64,000 nucleotides of DNA. Source: Seohaeicola saemankumensis (GTDB lineage: Bacteria > Pseudomonadota > Alphaproteobacteria > Rhodobacterales > Rhodobacteraceae). Position numbers and translations under genes: made by a program. The number at the start of each line of letters is the position of its first letter. The first letter of the stretch is position 1. The notes below the pieces were generated by a model. The model did no database searches. It was not told the DNA's origin and saw nothing but the letters and a program-made list of their open reading frames with translations. This document shows, in pieces, positions 8,727 through 17,214 of the stretch. The stretch covers positions 512,915 to 576,914 of the forward strand of contig NZ_JBHTKR010000003.1 in assembly GCF_042678485.1 (NCBI RefSeq). The letters run 5' to 3'.

Positions 8727-8953
8727 CTGATTTCCTCCCACAGAGCTTGTGCTGCCTGCCATGCGCCCAATAAATGTGCAAGAACAGAAAGCTTGCGTTT
8801 GCCCATTGGCCCCGGCGCCAGCACGGCAGGTTGCGTGGACGGGGTGCGGGCGGAAATTTCGCGCCGCCCTACTTGACGGCGCAAGGGCGCCGGATCATTT
8901 GAGCACAACCCCGGACAACAGGCACCGGGACAGGGGTTCGCCGCCACCATCCG

Positions 8954-9913
8954 ATGACATCACATGATTTTTCCTCGGGCGATCTGATCGCCGACCGCCG
9001 CGCGGATTACGCGCAGGCGCTGGCCGCGTCGGGTGACATGCCCGCCGCGATCGACCTCATGCAGCAAGCGCTTGCTCTGGTGCCGGACTGGGCCGCCGGG
9101 TGGTTCCGTCTTGCCGAATGGCAAGAGACCACGGGCGATACGGATGCCGCGCGCGACAGCTGGCGCAGGGTGATCCAGATCGACCCGCAAGACAGGTTTG
9201 GCGCCGGCCTTCGCCTTGATCTGGCGCGCCCGGTTCCCGTGGCCGAAACCATGCCTGCCGCTTTCGTCGAAACACTGTTCGATCAATATGCCGACAGGTT
9301 CGAGACCTCTCTGGTGGATCAGCTTGGCTACCGGGGACCGGCGCAGATCGTGGAGGGGCTGCTGCGCGCGGGCCGGACCCGGTTCGAGCGCGTGCTGGAT
9401 CTGGGCTGCGGCACCGGGTTGATGGGACAGGCGATCCGGCCCCATGCAGGCTGGCTGGAGGGTTATGACATTTCGGCCCGCATGCTGGCGCAGGCGCGGG
9501 CCAAGGGCATCTATGACGACCTGCAAAAGCACGACTTGTCGCGGCTGGATCTTGGCGGCGCGCCCTTCGATCTGATCCTGGCTGCCGATGTGTTCATCTA
9601 TGTCGGCGCGCTGGAGCAGATCGTGGGATGGGCGGCGGCCAGCCTGACCCCCGGCGGTGTTCTGGCCTTCACGCTGGAGGAATTGCCTGATGGTGAGGGC
9701 GATCTTCGCCTGCGCCCCTCGCGCCGCTATGCCCATGGGGCCGAGTATGTGACGCGGTTGCTGGATCAGGCCGGTTTCACCCCCCCGCAGATGAGCCGGG
9801 CCACCCTGCGGATGGATGCAGGGCAGCCCGTGTCGGGACTGACCGTCCTGACAGCGCGCAGCCCGCAGCCTTTCCGGCGCGAGACGGATGGCGAGGAAAT
9901 GGCCAGCGCCTGA
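8954..9913 (+). CDS. TPR-containing class I SAM-dependent methyltransferase
   Basis: A 319-residue soluble protein. Residues about 15-80 form two tetratricopeptide-like helical pairs (APAAIDLMQQAL-type repeats ending in DPQD). Residues about 140-240 form a Rossmann-type methyltransferase with motif I VLDLGCGTGLMG (about 147-158), motif II acidic YDIS and motif IV FDLILAADVFIYVG. The TPR-plus-methyltransferase arrangement is common in alphaproteobacteria, where targets are mostly unknown. No convincing ribosome site precedes the ATG at 8954, but the TPR similarity starts close to it. It faces the SDR gene across a short hairpin. Confidence 0.85.
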   Translation: MTSHDFSSGDLIADRRADYAQALAASGDMPAAIDLMQQALALVPDWAAGWFRLAEWQETTGDTDAARDSWRRVIQIDPQDRFGAGLRLDLARPVPVAETMPAAFVETLFDQYADRFETSLVDQLGYRGPAQIVEGLLRAGRTRFERVLDLGCGTGLMGQAIRPHAGWLEGYDISARMLAQARAKGIYDDLQKHDLSRLDLGGAPFDLILAADVFIYVGALEQIVGWAAASLTPGGVLAFTLEELPDGEGDLRLRPSRRYAHGAEYVTRLLDQAGFTPPQMSRATLRMDAGQPVSGLTVLTARSPQPFRRETDGEEMASA

Positions 9914-9922
9914 ACGCTGGCC
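9901..9922. terminator. Hairpin between convergent genes
   Basis: GGCCAGCG - CCTGAA - CGCTGGCC, a perfect 8-bp stem whose loop contains the methyltransferase stop codon. There is no U-run, so intrinsic termination would be weak. Confidence 0.4.
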
Positions 9923-9943
9923 CGTTGCCCGTCGGATACCCCG

Positions 9944-10687
9944 TCAGATGCAGCGGCCGCCGTCCACTTCCATCGCGACGCCGGTGATCATGCTGGCCTC
10001 GTCCGAGCACAGGAAACAGGCGGCATTGCCCATGTCCTCGGGTGTGGAAAAGCGGCCCAGCGGGATCGTGGACAGGAATTTCGTCCGCATCTCGGGCGTG
10101 TCCTCACCCATGAACGAGGCCAGCAGCGGCGTCTCGCCCGCGACCGGGCAAAGCGCATTGACCCGCAGCTTTGATAGGGCCAGTTCCACCGCCATGGTCT
10201 TTGTCGCGGTGATCATCCAGCCCTTGGATGCGTTGTACCAGTTCAGGCGCGGGCGCGGGCTGAGGCCCGCGGTTGATGCCACGTTCAGGATCGCGCCGCC
10301 CTTGGCCTTCATGTGCGGCACCAAGGCGCGGGCGGTCAGGTAGACCGATTTGCAGTTCACGGCGAAAACGCGGTCGAACTCATCTTCGGTGACGTCTTCC
10401 ATCGGTTTGGGCAGATGGGTGATACCGGCGTTGTTCACAAGGATATCGACCTGCCCGAATTCCTTGATCGCAAAGGCCGCCATTTCCGCCACGCTGGCCC
10501 CGTCGGCCACGTTGCAGGCGATGGACAGTGCACCGTTGCCCACTTCCCCGGCCATGGCTGCCGCACCATCGGCGTTGATATCCACCACCAGGACCCGCGC
10601 GCCTTCGGCAGCGAATTTGCGTACGATACCAGCACCAAACCCGCTGGCGCCGCCTGTCACGATTGCCGTCTTACCTGTCAGTCTCAT
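9944..10687 (-). CDS. SDR family oxidoreductase
   Basis: A 247-residue classical short-chain dehydrogenase with TGGASGFGAG (11-20), NNAG (85-88), and catalytic Ser138, Tyr151 and Lys155 in the YNASK motif. The acidic residue after beta-2 (VVDIN, about 35-39) favours NAD(H) over NADP(H). It is the last gene of a seven-gene operon that starts with an M20 hydrolase and includes an ABC importer and an aldehyde dehydrogenase. A role in oxidising an alcohol released from the imported compound is plausible but inferred. A strong AAAAGGAAAAG ribosome site precedes the ATG. Confidence 0.9.
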   Translation of the reverse strand: MRLTGKTAIVTGGASGFGAGIVRKFAAEGARVLVVDINADGAAAMAGEVGNGALSIACNVADGASVAEMAAFAIKEFGQVDILVNNAGITHLPKPMEDVTEDEFDRVFAVNCKSVYLTARALVPHMKAKGGAILNVASTAGLSPRPRLNWYNASKGWMITATKTMAVELALSKLRVNALCPVAGETPLLASFMGEDTPEMRTKFLSTIPLGRFSTPEDMGNAACFLCSDEASMITGVAMEVDGGRCI

Positions 10688-10715
10688 GGTTCTTTTCCTT
10701 TTCTGTCTGTCTGGA

Positions 10716-12170
10716 TCAGCCGTGAAAGGCCGCGACGGTTTTCAGCACTGTGAAGCCATACATCGCCTCGAACCCCTTTTCGCGGCCATGGCCGGATTTG
10801 CCCATGCCGCCGAAGGGCAATTCAACCCCGCCGCCCGCGCCATAGTTGTTGATGAAGATCTGCCCCGCGCGGATCCGCTTCGCCATCCGCATCTGGCGCG
10901 CGCCATTCTGACTCCAGACGCTGGCGACAAGGCCATAATCGGTGCCGTTGGCGATCGCGACGGCCTCTTCCTCGTCCTCGAAGGGGATGACGACCTGCAC
11001 CGGGCCGAAGATTTCATCGCGCGCCAGGCAATGGCCGGGGCTGACATTTGCAAAAAGGGTGGGACGCACGTAGTTGCCACCGTTGGGCGCGCTGACAAGC
11101 TGCCCCTGGCCTGCGATCTGCAAGTCCGCACCCTTGTCGATAAAGCCGCTGACGATGTTTTTCTGCCTGGCCGAAATCAGCGGCCCCACATCCAGATCGT
11201 CCATCGCGCGCCCGACCTTCAGCGCGTCATAGCGCAGGGCCATGCGTTCCACGACCTGATCATAGACCGCCCGCTGCACAAGGATGCGCGACGAGGCCGA
11301 GCAGGTCTGGCCCGCGTTCTGGATACCGGCATTGACCAGAAACGGAAGGGCGGCGGGGATATCGGCATCCTCGAACACGACCTGGGGGGATTTGCCGCCC
11401 AGTTCCAAGGTCACGGGGATCACGTTTTTTGCCGCGGCTTCCTGCACCATCACGCCGGTAGCGACCGATCCGGTAAAACTGATGTGGTGCACGCCGGGAT
11501 GCGCGGTCAGGGCCGCGCCCGCCTCGGACCCAAGTCCGGGCACCACGTTCAGCGCACCGTCCGGCAGGCCCGCCGCCTTGGCCATCTCGGCAAAGGCCAG
11601 CGCGGTCAGGCAGGCATCTTCGGCCGGTTTCAGCACGCAGGCATTGCCCGTGGCCAGTGCGGCACCCACGGATCGCCCGATGATCTGCATCGGATAGTTC
11701 CAGGGCACGATATGGCCCGTCACGCCATGTGGCTCGCGCAGCGTATAGACGGTATAGCCCTCCAGATAGGGGATCGTCTCGCCGTGCAGCTTGTCCGCAG
11801 CGCCGCCGTAAAACTCCATGTAACGCGCAAGGGCCACCGCATCGGCGCGCGCCTGCTTCAAGGGCTTGCCCACGTCCAGCGCCTCGATCCGGGCCAGATC
11901 ATCGACCCGCTCCAGCACCATGCGGCCCAGCGTCATCAGGATACGGCCACGCTCGGCCGCGCTCATCCGGCCCCAGGGGCCATGGCGCGCGGCTTCGGCC
12001 GCGGCCACTGCCGCGTCGATATCGGCCCCCGTGCCGCGCGCGATCTGGCCGATCTTCTCGCCGGTCGAGGGGTTTTCCAGCGGCAGATATTGCCCGCCCG
12101 ACGGGGCCACCCATTCGCCCGCGATCAGGCATTTTGACGGGTCAAACCACAGTCCCAGATCATCGCTCAT
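10716..12170 (-). CDS. Aldehyde dehydrogenase family protein
   Basis: A 484-residue NAD(P)-dependent aldehyde dehydrogenase oxidising an aldehyde to its acid. The catalytic Cys290 lies in NAGQTCSASSR, and the general base Glu256 in VTLELGGK. The FTGSVATG cofactor motif is at about 232-239. Length is standard. The start at 12170 follows GAGGAGGACAAAG, a strong ribosome site, and removes 30 non-homologous residues that a further-upstream start would add. The gene sits between the transporter ATPase gene and an SDR, so it likely handles an intermediate from the same imported substrate. Confidence 0.93.
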   Translation of the reverse strand: MSDDLGLWFDPSKCLIAGEWVAPSGGQYLPLENPSTGEKIGQIARGTGADIDAAVAAAEAARHGPWGRMSAAERGRILMTLGRMVLERVDDLARIEALDVGKPLKQARADAVALARYMEFYGGAADKLHGETIPYLEGYTVYTLREPHGVTGHIVPWNYPMQIIGRSVGAALATGNACVLKPAEDACLTALAFAEMAKAAGLPDGALNVVPGLGSEAGAALTAHPGVHHISFTGSVATGVMVQEAAAKNVIPVTLELGGKSPQVVFEDADIPAALPFLVNAGIQNAGQTCSASSRILVQRAVYDQVVERMALRYDALKVGRAMDDLDVGPLISARQKNIVSGFIDKGADLQIAGQGQLVSAPNGGNYVRPTLFANVSPGHCLARDEIFGPVQVVIPFEDEEEAVAIANGTDYGLVASVWSQNGARQMRMAKRIRAGQIFINNYGAGGGVELPFGGMGKSGHGREKGFEAMYGFTVLKTVAAFHG

Positions 12171-12183
12171 GTCTTTGTCCTCC

Positions 12184-13776
12184 TCAGGCGTCGGTGATGT
12201 CCGGCAGACGTGGCGTCGCCGACAACAGTTGTTTGGTATAGGGATGCGCGGGCGCGTCAAATATCTCTGCCGTTTCGCCCTGCTCGACGATCCGGCCCGC
12301 CTGCATCACCAGCACCCGGTCCGTCACTTGCCGCACAACCGACAGGTCATGGCTGATGAACAGATAGGTCAGGCCCAGACGGTCCCCCAGATCGGCCAGC
12401 AGATCAAGGATTTGCGCGCGGATCGACACATCCAGCGCCGACACGGCCTCGTCCAGGATGATCAGGTCGGGCTTGATGATCAGCGCGCGCGCAATGGCGA
12501 TGCGCTGCCGCTGGCCGCCGGAAAACTCATGGATATACTTGTGCCGGTCATCGGCGGTCAGGCCCACGCTTTCCAACGCCTCGGCGATGGCCGCATCACG
12601 CGCGGCGCCTTGCGGGGGGGCATTCAGCAGATGGAAGGGTTCGGTGATCAGCCGCTCGACCCGGTGACGCGGGTTGAAGCTGCCGTAGGGGTCCTGGAAC
12701 ACCACCTGCATCCGGCGGCGGACCGCGCGATTGGGTTTGTGGCCGGTAAAGACGGGCTGGCTGTCCAGCAGGATCTCGCCTGCCTGCACCTCCTCCAGTC
12801 CCAGGATGGCGCGGGTCAGGGTGGATTTGCCGCAACCGGATTCCCCCACCAGCCCCAGCGATTCCCCCCGCCGGATCCGGAAACTGACATCATCGACGGC
12901 GCGGAAGGTGCCCGACTTGCCCCAGATCCCCTTGCGCGCGGTGACATAATCGCGGATCACGCCGCGCACCTCCAGCAAGGGCACTTCCTGCGGCTGCGCG
13001 GCGCGGTCCGGCTGATGCGTGGATGCCGCCAGCAGCGCCTTCGAATAGGGATGCTGCATCCGGTGGAACAGATCGGGCGATGGCCCGCTTTCCACCACGC
13101 GACCGTGGCGCATGATCACCAGCTGATCGGCCATATCGGCCACCACCGCCAGATCATGGCTGATCATCAACAGGCCCATCCCGTCCTCCTGCACCAGCCG
13201 TTTGAGCAGCTTGAGGATCTGCGCCTGCGTGGTGACATCCAGTGCCGTCGTGGGTTCATCCGCGATCAGCAGCCTGGGCCGCAAGGCAATGGCCATGGCG
13301 ATCACCACCCGCTGCCGCTGCCCACCCGACAGCTCATGCGGATAGCGCGTCAGGGGAAAACGGTCCTCGGGCAGTTCGACACGCGCAAGCGCCTGCCGCG
13401 CGCGCTCCCGCGCCTCGGCGCGGCTGACGCGGTCATGAACCAGGATCGTCTCGGCCACCTGATCGCCAATGGTCTGGATCGGGTTCAGCGCCGTCATCGG
13501 CTCCTGGAACACCATGCCCATGACGCGACCCCGCATGCCGCAGAGATCGGCCTCGGACAGTTGCAGCACATCCTGCCCGTCCAGCATCACGCGCCCTGTG
13601 GCCTGCGCGCCCTCCGGCAGCAATTGCATCACGGTCAACGCGGTCATGGATTTGCCCGATCCGCTTTCCCCGATCACACCGACGATCTGCCCCGGAGCCA
13701 CGGTCAGGGACACATCATGCAGGATCGCATAATCGTGGATGGCAAGGGAAAGCCCTTCGATCCGCAACAGGCTCAT
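12184..13776 (-). CDS. Peptide/nickel-type ABC transporter, fused double ATPase (DppD-DppF like)
   Basis: A 530-residue protein with two complete ATP-binding cassettes in one chain. The first Walker A is GESGSGKSMT (about 36-45) with signature LSGGQRQRV; the second is GESGCGKST near residue 312 with signature FSGGQRQRIA. DEPTT and DEAVS Walker B regions follow each. In E. coli these are separate DppD and DppF proteins; the fusion is frequent in Rhodobacterales. It overlaps the upstream permease gene by 4 bases and powers import of the family 5 substrate bound by the protein encoded at 15702-17186. Confidence 0.95.
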   Translation of the reverse strand: MSLLRIEGLSLAIHDYAILHDVSLTVAPGQIVGVIGESGSGKSMTALTVMQLLPEGAQATGRVMLDGQDVLQLSEADLCGMRGRVMGMVFQEPMTALNPIQTIGDQVAETILVHDRVSRAEARERARQALARVELPEDRFPLTRYPHELSGGQRQRVVIAMAIALRPRLLIADEPTTALDVTTQAQILKLLKRLVQEDGMGLLMISHDLAVVADMADQLVIMRHGRVVESGPSPDLFHRMQHPYSKALLAASTHQPDRAAQPQEVPLLEVRGVIRDYVTARKGIWGKSGTFRAVDDVSFRIRRGESLGLVGESGCGKSTLTRAILGLEEVQAGEILLDSQPVFTGHKPNRAVRRRMQVVFQDPYGSFNPRHRVERLITEPFHLLNAPPQGAARDAAIAEALESVGLTADDRHKYIHEFSGGQRQRIAIARALIIKPDLIILDEAVSALDVSIRAQILDLLADLGDRLGLTYLFISHDLSVVRQVTDRVLVMQAGRIVEQGETAEIFDAPAHPYTKQLLSATPRLPDITDA

Positions 13777-14621
13777 CGACGGTCCCTCCTGATCCGGGGA
13801 TCAAACAGATCGCGCAGCCCGTCGCCCATCAGGTTCAGCCCCAGCACCGTCAGCAGGATCGCCAGACCCGGAAATATCGCCATATGGGGCGCCAGCGAGA
13901 TCATCGTCTGGCTATCCGCCAGCATCCGCCCCCAACTGGGGATGGGCGGCTGCGCGCCAAGCCCGACATAGGACAACGCCGCCTCGGCCAGGATGCCAAG
14001 GCTGAACTGGATGGTGCCCTGCACGATCAGCAGGTTCGTCACATTGGGAAGGATATGTTCGGCGCTGATCCGGACCGCGCCCTTGCCGGCCACCCGCGCC
14101 GCCAGCACATAGTCCCGTGTCCAAAGGCTCAGCGCCGCGCCACGTGTCAGTCGGGCAAAGACGGGAATGTTGAAAATCCCGATGGCGATGATCGCGTTCA
14201 GGGCAGAGGGCCCGAACACGGCCGTGATCATGATCGCGATCAGAAGTGACGGGAAGGCAAAAACCAGGTCGTTGCCCCGCATGATCACCTCGTCCAGCAG
14301 ACTGCCGCGCCGGGCGGCGGCGGCCAGCCCCAGCGGCACCCCCAGCCCCATGCCGATCACCACGGCCACCACGGCCACGGCAATCGAGGTGCGCGCCCCC
14401 ACCATGATCATCGACAGGATGTCGCGTCCGAAATGATCGGTGCCCAGCGGATGCGCGGCGGAGGGCGGCTTGATCTTGTTGGCGATGTCCAGCGCGGTCA
14501 CATCTTGCGGCACCCAGATGAAACTGATCAGCGCCGCGCCCACGAACACCAGCGACAGCACCAGCCCGACCACGAGGGATCGGTTGGTCAGCGCCGCCCG
14601 GATCAGCCCGCCCCCGCTCAT
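13773..14621 (-). CDS. Peptide-type ABC transporter permease (DppC-like)
   Basis: A 282-residue inner-membrane permease with about six helices. It has the DppC-type N-terminus, an LGTDHFGRDILSM segment near 65-78 and the EAA loop region around residues 180-200 (AARVAGKGAVRIS). The start at 14621 forms an ATGA overlap with the stop of the partner permease, and homology begins there; longer upstream extensions would only read through that gene in another frame. The stop overlaps the ATPase gene by 4 bases. It forms a heterodimer with the permease encoded at 14618-15574. Confidence 0.93.
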   Translation of the reverse strand: MSGGGLIRAALTNRSLVVGLVLSLVFVGAALISFIWVPQDVTALDIANKIKPPSAAHPLGTDHFGRDILSMIMVGARTSIAVAVVAVVIGMGLGVPLGLAAAARRGSLLDEVIMRGNDLVFAFPSLLIAIMITAVFGPSALNAIIAIGIFNIPVFARLTRGAALSLWTRDYVLAARVAGKGAVRISAEHILPNVTNLLIVQGTIQFSLGILAEAALSYVGLGAQPPIPSWGRMLADSQTMISLAPHMAIFPGLAILLTVLGLNLMGDGLRDLFDPRIRRDRR

Positions 14622-15574
14622 CGCCGCCCCCGCAGGCGCGGATCGACGGCGGCATAGGCCACGTCCACCGCGAAATTCACGACGATCACGGCAAAGACCA
14701 GCAGCATGACCACGGATTCCACCACGATCAGGTCGCGCGCCGCAATCGACTGGAACACCAGCCGCCCCAAGCCTGGCAGGAAAAAAACGTTCTCGATGAT
14801 GATCGCGCCCGCCATCAGAAAGGAAAACTGCATGCCGATGATCGTCAGCACCGGGATCATCGCGTTGCGCAGCGCATGGCGCCACAGAACCTGGCGGCGG
14901 GTCAGGCCCTTGGCGCGCGCCGTGCGGATAAAATCCTCGGACAGCGTATCCAGCAGGCTGGATCGCATCACCCGCGTCAGGATGCTGGCCTGCGGCAGGG
15001 CCAGCGCCACGGCCGGCAGGGTCAGGCTTTTCATGCCGGCCAGAACCCCCTGTTCCCAGCCGGCAAAGCCACCGGCCGAAAACCAGCGCAGGTTGATGGC
15101 GAAGACCAGCACCATCAGCATCGCGAACCAGAAGTTCGGGATCGCCACGCCCAGCTGTGTCACCCCCATCACCCCCATATCCACGACCGATCCGCGCCGC
15201 GACGCGGCCCAGACGCCCGCCGGAAAGGCGATCAGCGTGCTCAGCGTCAGCGCATAAAGCGCCAATGGCAGACTGATCCAGAGCCTCTCTCCGATCATCT
15301 CGGCCACCGGCGTGCGATAGGTATAGGAGGTGCCGAAATCGCCCTGCAGCATACCCCCGACCCAGGACAGGTAGCGCTCGGGGATCGAGCCGTTCAAACC
15401 CAGCTGATCACGCAGTGCCGCCAGCGTATCCGGCTGCGCATTCATGCCCAGCATATAGGCCGCCGGGTCGCCCGGCACGACCTCGATCGCGAAGAAGATC
15501 ACAAGGCTTGCCACGGCCAGCGAGATTGCCAGCGATACCAGCCGTTTCAGCACATAGTGCAGCATTTGCCCCAT
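14618..15574 (-). CDS. Peptide-type ABC transporter permease (DppB-like)
   Basis: A DppB-family inner-membrane permease of 318 residues with about six helices. The VVPGDPAAYMLG stretch after the first helix and the ARAKGL EAA-loop sequence (about 200-205) are typical. Three in-frame starts are close together (15595, 15574, 15565). I chose 15574; the ATG at 15565 directly precedes MLHYVLKRL, where homology is strongest, and has a GGGG 4 bases upstream, so the start is uncertain by 3 to 10 codons. It lies 127 bases after the binding protein gene, with a repeat copy between. Confidence 0.9.
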   Translation of the reverse strand: MGQMLHYVLKRLVSLAISLAVASLVIFFAIEVVPGDPAAYMLGMNAQPDTLAALRDQLGLNGSIPERYLSWVGGMLQGDFGTSYTYRTPVAEMIGERLWISLPLALYALTLSTLIAFPAGVWAASRRGSVVDMGVMGVTQLGVAIPNFWFAMLMVLVFAINLRWFSAGGFAGWEQGVLAGMKSLTLPAVALALPQASILTRVMRSSLLDTLSEDFIRTARAKGLTRRQVLWRHALRNAMIPVLTIIGMQFSFLMAGAIIIENVFFLPGLGRLVFQSIAARDLIVVESVVMLLVFAVIVVNFAVDVAYAAVDPRLRGRR

Positions 15575-15619
15575 ATCCCGCCCGCGCCCTGCCACTCTGG
15601 CCCCGGCGCGCGCGCCCCC

Positions 15620-15674
15620 TGCTTCTTCTTGCCCGAAATATCCCCGCCGGAGGCTCCCCCGCGCGCCAGACGCG
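15620..15674 (-). repeat. Gene-end repeat, copy B, with hairpin
   Basis: Minus-strand reading: hairpin CGCGCG-TCTGG-CGCGCG (15658-15674), then GGAGCCTCCGG and the core GATATTTCGGGCAAGAAGAAG. It starts 28 bases after the stop of the ABC binding protein gene in sense orientation. It may act as an mRNA 3' boundary that keeps binding protein levels above permease levels (inference). Confidence 0.6.
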
Positions 15675-15701
15675 CGAGGGTCGGTTTTACGCCCTGCCGG
15701 T

Positions 15702-17186
15702 TCAGTCGGCCCAGTAGACAGCCGTCAGGTCGGTGGCCTGCGTCGGCGCGTTCGTCCACAGGCCCATGACCTTGGCATTCGCCACGCTCAGGGCCGCCAG
15801 CTGGAACAGGTAGCCGTTCACGTAATCAAGCGAGATCTTCTCCTGCGCCTGTTTCAGCAGCGCGCTGCGGGCCGCCGGATCTGTCTCGGCGGTCAGATCT
15901 GCCATGATCTTCTGGAACTCCGGGCTGTCATACTGGAAATAATAGTCGGGGTTGGCGTAGATCCCGATATCCATCGGTTCGGTATGGCTGACGATGGTCA
16001 GCCCGAAATCCTTGCCGGTAAAAACCTGCTCCAGCCACTGGGCCCATTCCAGGTTGCTGATCTCGGTCTCGATCCCCACGGCGCGCAGCTGCGCCGCGAT
16101 GATCTCGCCGCCGCGCCGCGCATAAGAGGGGGGCGGCAGTTTCAGCGTGGTGGTGAAGCCATCGGGAAAGCCCGCCTCGGCCAGCAAGGCCTTGGCCTTT
16201 TCCGGATCATAAGCGGAATTGCCGGTCAGATCGACGTAATCCGGGTTGTGCGGCGCGAAATGGGTGCCGATGGGCGTGCCATAGCCGAACATCGCCCCGT
16301 CGATGATCGCCTGCCGGTCGATCGCATGGGCCATCGCCTCGCGTACCTTGATATTGTCGAAGGGCGCCTGCTTGTTGTTGGTGGACAGGATCGTTTCGCC
16401 CTCGGTCGATCCGATCAGGACCTGGAACCGCGGGTCGGCATCGAACTGCGGCAGATTTTCGGGCGCGGGGAAGCCGGCGAAGGCATGCACATCCTCGGCC
16501 ATCACGGCGGCAAAGGCGGCCGTCGGATCGCTGATGAACTTGAAGGTGGCGCGGTCCAGTTTCGCGGGTTCGCCCCAGTAATCGGGGTTCTTCACGATGT
16601 CGATACGGTCGCCCTGCACCCAGTTGTCGAACTTGAATGCGCCAGTGCCGATCGGATTGGTCTTGATGGTCTCGATGCTTTCGGGGGCCACGATCACGGC
16701 GTCACCCCAGGCCATGTTGAACAGGAAGGACCCGTTGGGCGCACCCAGCGTGACCTGCACGGTCAGGGGGTCGATGACGGTGACATCGGTGATCCCGGCA
16801 AAGAGGCCCTTCTGCGCGTTCACCGAATCCTCGGCGCGGGCGCGATCAAGGCTGAATTTCACGTCCTCGGCATCCATCGTGCTGCCGTCATGGAAGGTCA
16901 CGCCGTCATGCAGCTTGAATGTGTAGACGGTGCCATCCGCCGAAATCTCCCAGCTTTCCGCCAGGCCGGGGTTCACCGATCCATCAGGGCCGAAACGGGT
17001 CAGACCCTCGAAGACATTGGCGTAAAGCACCGAGTCGATCGCGCCCGCGGCCGCGCTGGTCGGGTCCAGGTGCGGCGGTTCCAGCTGCATGCCCACGACG
17101 ATATCGGTCTTGGCCTGCGCCATGCCGACACCGGCGACAAGCGCCAGCGCGCTGACCAGGCCGCGTGTGAAATTCGCATAAGTCAT
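15702..17186 (-). CDS. ABC transporter substrate-binding protein, peptide family (SBP_bac_5)
   Basis: A 494-residue exported family 5 solute-binding protein. An N-terminal signal peptide with hydrophobic core LVSALALVAGVGM ends at AQA, about residue 25. Family features include LAESWEIS (about 75-82), the FHDGSTMDAEDVKFSLDRA stretch (about 95-113) and GTGAFKF near 173. Family 5 proteins bind oligopeptides but also opines, sugars and other amines, so the ligand is open. The ATG at 17186 follows CAGGGAGAGAACAAG, a good ribosome site. It lies in an operon between an M20 hydrolase and two permeases. Confidence 0.94.
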   Translation of the reverse strand: MTYANFTRGLVSALALVAGVGMAQAKTDIVVGMQLEPPHLDPTSAAAGAIDSVLYANVFEGLTRFGPDGSVNPGLAESWEISADGTVYTFKLHDGVTFHDGSTMDAEDVKFSLDRARAEDSVNAQKGLFAGITDVTVIDPLTVQVTLGAPNGSFLFNMAWGDAVIVAPESIETIKTNPIGTGAFKFDNWVQGDRIDIVKNPDYWGEPAKLDRATFKFISDPTAAFAAVMAEDVHAFAGFPAPENLPQFDADPRFQVLIGSTEGETILSTNNKQAPFDNIKVREAMAHAIDRQAIIDGAMFGYGTPIGTHFAPHNPDYVDLTGNSAYDPEKAKALLAEAGFPDGFTTTLKLPPPSYARRGGEIIAAQLRAVGIETEISNLEWAQWLEQVFTGKDFGLTIVSHTEPMDIGIYANPDYYFQYDSPEFQKIMADLTAETDPAARSALLKQAQEKISLDYVNGYLFQLAALSVANAKVMGLWTNAPTQATDLTAVYWAD

Positions 17187-17214
17187 CTTGTTCTCTCCCT
17201 GTTGAGCAGTGCTC

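Noticed and set aside
11866..13971. A 701-codon open frame on the plus strand
   Set aside because: It lies antisense to the fused ABC ATPase and dehydrogenase genes, which have complete motifs; the frame is a by-product of high GC and shows no recognisable domain.
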